DNA of 12,039 nt from CAITUY01 sp964611575 (lineage in GTDB: Bacteria; Verrucomicrobiota; Kiritimatiellia; CAIKKV01; CAITUY01): the NCBI GenBank assembly GCA_964611575.1, contig CAZTAJ010000124.1, positions 1 to 12,039 of the forward strand, read 5' to 3'. The notes beneath the pieces are model-generated. The model did no database searches. It worked only from the letters and a program-made list of their open reading frames with translations, and was not told the DNA's origin. The position numbers and the translations under genes are program-made. Of the stretch, positions 6,492 through 12,039 are shown one piece after another; the first letter of the stretch is position 1; each line of letters starts with the position of its first letter.

Positions 6492-8882
6492 ATGAAAACA
6501 AGAACAATGACCCTCACGCCCGAGTTGCTCCGCAAGATGGACGCCTACTGGCGAGCCGCCAACTACCTGTCGGTCGGCCAGATCTATCTCTGCGACAATC
6601 CGCTGCTGAGGCGGCCGCTGGCGCTGTCGGATGTGAAGCACATGCTCCTGGGGCACTGGGGCACGACGCCGGGGCAGAACTTCATCTACGTCCACTTGAA
6701 CCGGGTCATCAAGAGATACGACCTCGACATGATCTACGTCTCCGGGCCTGGTCACGGCGGCCCGGCTTTGGTGGGCAACACCTATCTGGAGGGAACCTAC
6801 AGCGAGGTCTATCCCACTATCAGCCGGGATGAAGCCGGGCTGCAAAAGCTCTTCAAGCAGTTCTCGTTTCCCGGCGGCATTCCCAGTCATGTCTCCCCGG
6901 AATGTCCGGGCTCGATCCACGAGGGCGGCGAACTGGGGTATTCGCTCAGCCATTCGTTCGGGGCGGCATTCGACAACCCTGAGCTCATCGTCGCCTGCGT
7001 GGTCGGCGATGGCGAGGCGGAAACCGGACCGCTGGCGACCTCGTGGCAGTCCAACAAGTTTCTCAATCCGGCCACCGACGGCGCCGTCCTGCCGATCCTG
7101 CATCTTAACGGCTACAAGATCGCCAGCCCGACCGTGTTCGCGCGCATTGAGCCGGAGGAACTGGATCAGTTTTTGCGTGGCAACGGCTGGATACCGTATT
7201 ACGTGGAGGGTCATGAGCCAGCCCTGATGCACGAAGCCATGGCCGCGACGCTGGATACCGTACTGGATGAGATCAAACGCATCCAACACGAAGCCCGCGT
7301 CATCGGCAACACCATGCGCCCGCGCTGGCCGATGATCGTCCTCAAATCTCCCAAAGGCTGGACGGGGCCGAAAGTCGTGGATGGCGTGCCGATTGAAGGA
7401 ACCTTCCGGGCGCACCAGGTGCCGCTTTCCGATCCGGCCGCCCATCCGGAGCATCTGAAGCTGTTGGAGGAGTGGCTAAGGAGCTATCGGCCGGAGGAAC
7501 TCTTCGATGCGCAGGGGCGATTGAACCCGGACTTGGCCGGGCTGGCGCCCACAGGCAAACGCCGGATGGGCGCCAACCCGCATGCGAATGGCGGACTGCT
7601 GTTGCGCGACCTGATGTTGCCGGACTTCCGGAAGTATGCCGTTGCCGTGCCGTCACCGGGGTCCGTGCATGCCGCCGACGCGCACGAGCTCGGCGTGTTT
7701 CTGCGCGATGTGGTCACACTCAACCGGGAGCAGCGCAATTTTCGGATCTTTGGTCCCGACGAGACGCTTTCCAACCGCTTGACCGCCGTATTCGAGGTCA
7801 CCAACCGGCAGTGGGAGGCCCGGACGCAGGACAACGACGAGTTTCTAGCCTTGGATGGCAGGGTCATGGAGATGTTGAGCGAACATCAGTGTGAGGGCTG
7901 GCTCGAAGGCTATCTGCTCACCGGCCGACATGGGCTCTTCAACTGTTACGAGGCGTTCATCCACATTATCGACTCGATGTTCAACCAGCACGCCAAGTGG
8001 CTGAAGGTCACGGCGGAGCTGCCCTGGCGGCGACCGATCGCCTCGTTGAATTACCTGCTCGCCTCTCATGTCTGGCAGCAGATGCACAACGGCTTCACCC
8101 ATCAGGACCCCGGGTTTATCGATCATGTCATGAACAAGAAAGCCTCCATCGTGCGGGTGTACCTGCCGCCGGATGCCAACTGCTTGCTGTCGGTCTGGGA
8201 TCACTGCCTGCGTAGTCGTGACTATGTCAATGTCGTGATCGCCGGCAAGTACCAGGCGCCGCAGTGGTTGAGCATGGATGCCGCCATCGCGCATTGCACG
8301 CAGGGGATCGGCGTCTGGCCTTGGGCCGGCAGTGAACGGGGCGAAGAACCGGACGTGGTCATGGCCTGCTGTGGCGATGTACCCACGTTGGAGACGCTCG
8401 CCGCCGTTTCGATCCTGCGCCAGCATCTACCCGACCTGAACATCCGGGTGGTCAATGTTGTTGACCTCATGAAGCTGCAACCGGACACGGAACACCCGCA
8501 TGGACTGAGCGACCCGGCCTTCGACGCGCTTTTCACGAAGGACAAGCCCGTCATTTTCGCCTTTCATGGGTATCCGTGGCTGATTCACCGGCTGACCTAC
8601 CGCCGCACCAACCACGAGAACCTCCACGTCCGCGGCTACAAAGAAGAAGGAACCATCACCACGCCCTTCGACATGACAGTGCTGAACGAGCTGGACCGCT
8701 TTCACCTCGTGATGGACACCATCAAGCGCCTGCCGCAGACCGGCGCACAAGGCATCGCCTTGAGACAGAGGCTCGATGCCAAGCTCATCGAGCACAAGCA
8801 GTACATTGAAAAGCACGGCCAGGACATGCCGGAAATCCGGAACTGGAAGTGGGGTGCGACCGACTCAGGAAAGCCGGCGTAG
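6492..8882 (+). CDS. xfp: Xylulose-5-phosphate/fructose-6-phosphate phosphoketolase, 796 aa
   Basis: Thiamine-diphosphate enzyme of the cytoplasm that splits xylulose-5-P (and often fructose-6-P) with phosphate into acetyl phosphate plus glyceraldehyde-3-P (or erythrose-4-P). Family signatures are VSGPGHGGPA (GPGHGG at 85-90), SFPGGIPSHVSPECPGSIHEGGELG cut here into its key parts SHVSPECPG and HEGGELG, the ThDP-binding GDGEAETGP (172-180) followed by a conserved SNKFLNP, and a C-terminal RGYKEEGTITTPFDM (about 714-728). The length is typical of the family (about 790-830). The open frame reaches back to 6258 inside the ATPase gene. I chose the ATG at 6492 because the protein family begins here and because AAAGGTGA (6480-6487) lies just upstream. 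With the upstream transaldolase it can form part of a bifid-type shunt. No acetate kinase or phosphotransacetylase is in the window to use the acetyl phosphate. Confidence 0.97.
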   Translation: MKTRTMTLTPELLRKMDAYWRAANYLSVGQIYLCDNPLLRRPLALSDVKHMLLGHWGTTPGQNFIYVHLNRVIKRYDLDMIYVSGPGHGGPALVGNTYLEGTYSEVYPTISRDEAGLQKLFKQFSFPGGIPSHVSPECPGSIHEGGELGYSLSHSFGAAFDNPELIVACVVGDGEAETGPLATSWQSNKFLNPATDGAVLPILHLNGYKIASPTVFARIEPEELDQFLRGNGWIPYYVEGHEPALMHEAMAATLDTVLDEIKRIQHEARVIGNTMRPRWPMIVLKSPKGWTGPKVVDGVPIEGTFRAHQVPLSDPAAHPEHLKLLEEWLRSYRPEELFDAQGRLNPDLAGLAPTGKRRMGANPHANGGLLLRDLMLPDFRKYAVAVPSPGSVHAADAHELGVFLRDVVTLNREQRNFRIFGPDETLSNRLTAVFEVTNRQWEARTQDNDEFLALDGRVMEMLSEHQCEGWLEGYLLTGRHGLFNCYEAFIHIIDSMFNQHAKWLKVTAELPWRRPIASLNYLLASHVWQQMHNGFTHQDPGFIDHVMNKKASIVRVYLPPDANCLLSVWDHCLRSRDYVNVVIAGKYQAPQWLSMDAAIAHCTQGIGVWPWAGSERGEEPDVVMACCGDVPTLETLAAVSILRQHLPDLNIRVVNVVDLMKLQPDTEHPHGLSDPAFDALFTKDKPVIFAFHGYPWLIHRLTYRRTNHENLHVRGYKEEGTITTPFDMTVLNELDRFHLVMDTIKRLPQTGAQGIALRQRLDAKLIEHKQYIEKHGQDMPEIRNWKWGATDSGKPA

Positions 8883-8923
8883 ACCGGTTCAATCGGTGCT
8901 TTCCATCGCTCCGCGACTCCACG

Positions 8924-9736
8924 TCAGTTTCGCCCGCGAAACGCGAGCGGCAGAATCAGCAGAAGGAGCGCACAGGCCGTGGCGCAGATCGTCTCGTTCG
9001 TCGGCAGGTCGGCGGCAAAGGAGATGCCGAGGCCGAGCAAGGTGATCAGCACCGCGAACGCGGCTGCAAGCAGCAAGACCCGGTTCAGCCGCCGGGCCAG
9101 CAGGAGCGCGGCGGTGGATGGAACGATCAGGTAGCAGAACACCAGCACCGCTCCGGCCACCTTTGATGCCGCCGCAACCACCATGCCCAGCAGCAGGAAG
9201 AACAGCAGTTCCCACCGACCGGGTCGCACCCTCAGGACCGTTGCGGACTCACGATCCAGGAAGGCATAAAGCGTGGGCCGCAGGAAGAGGAGCAGACAGG
9301 CGGCGGCGGGTAGCATCACACCGAAGACCACGAGGAAATCCGCGCGGCTTGTCAGAATCAGGTCGCCATACAGAAGCGCTTTAACCTCCTGCAACCCATG
9401 TCCGCTGCCCGAGACCAGCAGAACACTCAGGCTCGAAGCGGCGACAAACAGTACGCCCAGAATGGCGTCCCGTGGAACCCTCCGGCTTTCGAAGGGGATC
9501 GCCAACAGGCAGACGGTCAGCAGCGTCAGGGTCACCGCCCCGACAAACGGGGGGACGCCCAGCAATAACGCCATGGCGACGCCGCATGCGGCCATTTCCG
9601 AGAGGGCGATGCCGATGAACACCACCCGTTTCAGGATGACGAACACTCCCAGCAACGCGCAGGCCACGCCAATCAAGAGCCCGGCCAGAACGGCATAGGG
9701 AAACGACAGGAACATCGACGCGAGTGTCTCAGGCAT
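8924..9736 (-). CDS. ABC-3 family divalent metal transporter permease (ZnuB/MntB-like), 270 aa
   Basis: Inner-membrane channel subunit of a metal ABC importer. The sequence is a run of hydrophobic segments (about eight) with family landmarks: LLGVFVILKRVVFIGIALSE near residues 28-47, ESRRVPRDAILGV, and AGAVLVFCYLIVPSTAALL in the last third, ending in ADLPTNETICA and a hydrophobic tail. The open frame extends to 9814, but I place the start at the ATG 9734-9736. A GGGAGGA site (9743-9749) lies 6 nt upstream, and the start overlaps the stop of the ATPase gene by 8 nt. It ends 41 nt from the convergent phosphoketolase stop, with no clear terminator between. Its C-terminus is duplicated in diverged form at 1955-2155. 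Zn, Mn or Fe are all possible substrates. Confidence 0.93.
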   Translation of the reverse strand: MPETLASMFLSFPYAVLAGLLIGVACALLGVFVILKRVVFIGIALSEMAACGVAMALLLGVPPFVGAVTLTLLTVCLLAIPFESRRVPRDAILGVLFVAASSLSVLLVSGSGHGLQEVKALLYGDLILTSRADFLVVFGVMLPAAACLLLFLRPTLYAFLDRESATVLRVRPGRWELLFFLLLGMVVAAASKVAGAVLVFCYLIVPSTAALLLARRLNRVLLLAAAFAVLITLLGLGISFAADLPTNETICATACALLLLILPLAFRGRN

Positions 9737-10451
9737 GGGTGGTCCTCCCGGCGCTGGCGGTACCCGCCAGAAGCCCCCGGGCCTCCCGAATGCCTGCCAG
9801 TTGAGCCCGGCCATGGTTCACCACGCAAACGGTCGGCGAGAGTGAACCGGCCTGCTCGATCCCGTGATGCGCCAGCAGCACCGTCTTGCCGCCTTCCCGA
9901 CTCAGTGCGACCAGGTGCGCCAGCACGTCGCGCTCCGCATCCTCATCCAGTTCGGAGGTCGGCTCGTCCATGATAAACACGTCCGCTTCACTGACCAGCG
10001 CGCGGCCAAGCAGGGCTTTCTGCTTCATGCCGCCGGAGAGTTCGCCGAACGTTTTCCGCTGATGCGCCCCGAGCCCGAAGCGAGTCAGAACTTCATCCAC
10101 GCGTTTCCTTTGATCGCGGTTCGGGTGTCGCCACCACCCCAACTCCGGATAAAGCCCCATTTCGACAATCTGGCGTGTCGTCACGGGATACAGCGGATCG
10201 ATGGACTTTTGTTGGGGCACATAGCCGGCCGGTTTCCCGTCGAACGGCGTTAGTATGCGCCCACGTGTAGGCGTAAGCAGACCCAGGATGGCGCGGAGCA
10301 AGGTGGTCTTACCCGCGCCATTGGGGCCGACGAAGGGCAGAAGGGCGCCACGCGGTATCTCCAGGGATATGTCATGGAGAACCTCCTGCCGTCCGTAGGC
10401 GACATGGACGTGCTCGCAATGGATGATGGCCTGTGATGAACCGCCGGGCAT
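9729..10451 (-). CDS. Metal ABC transporter ATP-binding protein (ZnuC/MntA-like), 240 aa
   Basis: Cytoplasmic ATPase that powers the metal importer. Motifs are Walker A GPNGAGKTT (42-50), Q-loop YVPQQ (77-81), ABC signature LSGGMKQK (138-145), Walker B VFIMDEP (158-164) and switch His195 in LLAHH. The spacing and the YVPQQ-x-x-x-D wording fit the ZnuC/MntA group of metal importers. The open frame begins at 10490, but I chose the ATG at 10449-10451 because AAGGAGG (10457-10463) sits 5 nt upstream and overlaps the stop of the binding-protein gene. Downstream it overlaps the permease start by 8 nt, so translation of the three genes is likely coupled. Confidence 0.95.
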   Translation of the reverse strand: MPGGSSQAIIHCEHVHVAYGRQEVLHDISLEIPRGALLPFVGPNGAGKTTLLRAILGLLTPTRGRILTPFDGKPAGYVPQQKSIDPLYPVTTRQIVEMGLYPELGWWRHPNRDQRKRVDEVLTRFGLGAHQRKTFGELSGGMKQKALLGRALVSEADVFIMDEPTSELDEDAERDVLAHLVALSREGGKTVLLAHHGIEQAGSLSPTVCVVNHGRAQLAGIREARGLLAGTASAGRTTHA

Positions 10452-10456
10452 GGCCC

Positions 10457-10463
10457 CCTCCTT
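10457..10463 (-). promoter_or_regulatory. Strong Shine-Dalgarno site overlapping the upstream stop codon
   Basis: AAGGAGG shares its first two bases with the TAA stop of the binding-protein gene (10462-10464) and lies 5 nt from the ATG of the ATPase gene. It favours this start over the one at 10490, which would need translation from inside the upstream gene. Confidence 0.75.
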
Positions 10464-11478
10464 ACTTCGCTTGAGCAATCCGGCTGACAATCAGATCCAT
10501 CAGCGTCAGGTAGTCCGTGGCTTCGGGTTGGCCGCCGACCGAGTTGGCGACCACGACGACCCGTGACCCAGTCTTGCCGGCAAGTTGATTGGCGGCCTTA
10601 GTGCTGTAGAACGCTTCCTGGAGAATGATCTTCACCCCCTCGGCCTTCGTCGTCTCCGCTACTTCCGCCAGGTGGGCTGCCGTTGGGGGCACGCCCGGTT
10701 TGGGTTCCAACTCCGCCGCGATTCCCAGACCGAACCGATGGGCGAAATAGACCCAGCTCCGGTGATAGGTCACGATCTTCTGGCCACGCAACGTCAGCAT
10801 GGCGGCGACCCATCCGGCGGCCTTCCCCTTGTTGGCTGGCTCGTTCATGAACGCTCCAAGGGTCCCATCCTGCGTCTTGGCCCAGAGTGCATCGGCACCG
10901 GCTGTCTTGACCAGCGCCGCTCCGAACATCCGCTCATCCAGCGCCTTCTGAAAGGCCTCGGCATTCGCGCGAAACGCGGCCGCATCGGCGGGGACGAGTT
11001 CCGACAGGCGTCCGGCGATTGCCCCGGCGATGCGTCGCCCATTCAGTGGGTCGAGCCAATAGTGCGGGTTGCCCATCGGATGCACGTCGCCCATGGCGCG
11101 GGTGATCGCCGTCTGGGGCACATCCAGAACCAAAACGCTTTCCGAGGCGTCCAGGTGTCCCTTCGTGCCGATACGAATCCGGTTGTTTCGTGAACCGTCA
11201 AGAATGGGCGGCTCCCAGCCGATTTCCAGTTCGAGCCCGATGCGGATCCAGAGGTCCGCGTCCCGTGCCTTGAGGATGACACTCGGCTTGGCCTGCAGCA
11301 TGTGCGGGTCCTCCTTGCCCGTGCAGATGCTGTGGACCTCCGCCCTGTCTCCCGCCACCGCTTTGGCAATAGCGGCCAGGTCGGAAGTCGTCGTCACGAT
11401 CTTGAGTCTGTCTGCCCGGGCTTCGCCGCCCAGACACAGAGCCATCATGGCCGCCATCAGAATTTCACAATGTTTCAT
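10462..11478 (-). CDS. Periplasmic metal-binding protein of ABC importer (ZnuA/TroA family), 338 aa
   Basis: Cluster 9 solute-binding protein that captures a divalent metal in the periplasm and hands it to the permease. A signal peptide is visible: Lys2, hydrophobic residues 6-17, and a likely cut after ARA (residue 22). Metal-site candidates are His59 (EDPHMLQAKPS), His139 (NPHYWLDP) and His239 (TYHRSW). A His in the third position is more typical of Zn-type than of Mn-type members, which use Glu. At the usual fourth position, an Asp in ZnuA/PsaA, the sequence has Asn312 (VVVANSVGG). This seems to be a feature of a subfamily. The long His-rich loop of proteobacterial ZnuA is absent. The ATG has GGAGA 7 nt upstream. 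It is the first gene of the SBP-ATPase-permease operon and follows an outer-membrane protein gene by 75 nt. Zn is the best guess for the substrate, but it is not proven. Confidence 0.93.
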   Translation of the reverse strand: MKHCEILMAAMMALCLGGEARADRLKIVTTTSDLAAIAKAVAGDRAEVHSICTGKEDPHMLQAKPSVILKARDADLWIRIGLELEIGWEPPILDGSRNNRIRIGTKGHLDASESVLVLDVPQTAITRAMGDVHPMGNPHYWLDPLNGRRIAGAIAGRLSELVPADAAAFRANAEAFQKALDERMFGAALVKTAGADALWAKTQDGTLGAFMNEPANKGKAAGWVAAMLTLRGQKIVTYHRSWVYFAHRFGLGIAAELEPKPGVPPTAAHLAEVAETTKAEGVKIILQEAFYSTKAANQLAGKTGSRVVVVANSVGGQPEATDYLTLMDLIVSRIAQAK

Positions 11479-11505
11479 CTCAATCTCTCCGTATGGTGGT
11501 TACGT

Positions 11506-11545
11506 GTTCAGGGTGTTCACTTGTCCTGAACCCCGAACCCTGAAC
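11506..11545. repeat. Nested inverted repeat with GAACCC tandem units
   Basis: Between the outer-membrane gene and the binding-protein gene lies GTTCAGGGT (11506-11514) facing ACCCTGAAC (11537-11545), a perfect 9-bp pair. An inner pair GTTC/GAAC forms a second stem in the loop. The right half is also a short direct repeat of GAACCC units (about 11528-11548). On the plus strand it is followed by TTATTTTT, terminator-like, but no plus-strand gene ends here. On the minus strand it lies in the spacer of the presumed operon and could pause or process the transcript. Its function is not known. Confidence 0.6.
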
Positions 11546-11553
11546 CCTTATTT

Positions 11554-12039
11554 TTAGAATTTATGCGCACCGTGGGCGCCGAGTGAGATCATCCACTGAA
11601 CATAGACCTCGGTCACATCCTCGCGGTCTTCCGCAATCTCGTAGGAACCCTGGTTGGCCTGGAGGCGGATGCGTGAAAACTCGGACGGGGTGAAGTCCAG
11701 CATGGCGCCGGCCCGTTCGCTGGTCCCAAAACTCTCCTGTGTCCCGTCAGGAAGCTCCGATTCGTTGGTCAGCCCGACCTGTTCCCAACGGATCCCGGCC
11801 CGCCAGCGCGGAAGAAACCCGTAAACCGCCTGCACATAGTAACCGTCCCGGTCGTCCACCCGACTGTTGCCAACCCATTGCGGCGCCAGTTCGTTGCCGA
11901 CCAGTTCGAGATCCCTATGGCAACTGAAGTACTCCCCCTGGACGATGACATCGCCTTGTCCGTGGGGATGCGGTGCGTTGTATTTGTAGACGACATCGCC
12001 GCCCCAGAACGTGCTGTCGCCGTCGAGCCAGTGGTCTTC
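11554..12039 (-). CDS. Outer-membrane beta-barrel protein, C-terminal part (5' end outside window)
   Basis: Reading the minus strand from the window edge gives 161 residues in one open frame, with no stop until TAA at 11554-11556. The pattern is that of a barrel: alternating aromatic and polar strands such as VVYKYN, VIVQGEYF, GYYVQAVYG, WRAGIRWEQVGL, AGAMLDFTPSEFSRIRLQANQG and VYVQWMISLG, ending in HKF with the C-terminal Phe used for barrel assembly. The ending FSRIRLQ plus GAHGAHKF recalls outer-membrane proteins often found beside ZnuABC-like operons in Gram-negative bacteria (from memory, not searched). It lies upstream of the binding protein in the same direction, so it may be the outer-membrane gate of this metal system. 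The N-terminus is missing, so I cannot say whether it has a TonB plug domain. Frame checks favour continuity across 11857-11859, a Val codon. Confidence 0.8.
   Translation of the reverse strand, partial: EDHWLDGDSTFWGGDVVYKYNAPHPHGQGDVIVQGEYFSCHRDLELVGNELAPQWVGNSRVDDRDGYYVQAVYGFLPRWRAGIRWEQVGLTNESELPDGTQESFGTSERAGAMLDFTPSEFSRIRLQANQGSYEIAEDREDVTEVYVQWMISLGAHGAHKF

Noticed and set aside
6186..7454. Long open frame (422 codons) antisense to the ATPase end and phosphoketolase
   Set aside because: It spans two real genes on the other strand, shows no recognisable domain and has no ribosome site.
8883..8923. Possible terminator between the convergent phosphoketolase and permease genes
   Set aside because: Only a 4-bp ACCG/CGGT pairing is visible, without a T-run, so there is no support for an intrinsic terminator.

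Overview
The window comes from a GC-rich, Gram-negative bacterium. A beta-barrel outer-membrane protein and a periplasmic binding-protein transporter show an outer membrane. Phosphoketolase together with FeoAB suggests a fermentative, microaerobic or anaerobic lifestyle. The FeoB and outer-membrane protein types remind me of deltaproteobacterial or PVC-like genomes, but I cannot place the organism from this sequence alone.

Layout. (1) Positions 17-1974, minus strand: feoA-feoB, a ferrous-iron uptake operon with overlapping stop and start codons. (2) Positions about 1955-2155, minus strand: a broken C-terminal piece of an ABC-3 metal permease, running into feoA. (3) Positions 2156-2499: no convincing gene, possibly a trace of a transposase. 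(4) Positions 2500-8882, plus strand: a tight three-gene cassette of transaldolase (with an unusual Gly/Lys-rich N-terminal tail), a SERCA-like type II P-type ATPase and phosphoketolase. (5) Positions 8924-11478, minus strand: a complete ABC metal importer of the ZnuABC/TroA kind, with binding protein, ATPase and permease in overlapping or near-overlapping order. (6) Positions 11554-12039, minus strand: the 3' part of an outer-membrane barrel protein that probably belongs to the same metal-uptake operon.

How the parts fit. The minus-strand genes form a metal-acquisition locus (outer-membrane channel or receptor, then divalent-cation ABC importer, then Fe(II) permease). The plus-strand cassette interrupts it. 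It joins sugar-phosphate chemistry (transaldolase feeding phosphoketolase, which yields acetyl phosphate) to an ATP-driven cation pump. The piece of a second ABC-3 permease directly upstream of feoA suggests that feoAB once followed another permease gene. That would mean the cassette, or a recombination event, now separates what used to be, or resembled, one continuous metal operon. The most interesting points are this permease relic, the DUF5320-like tail on transaldolase, and the cassette itself.
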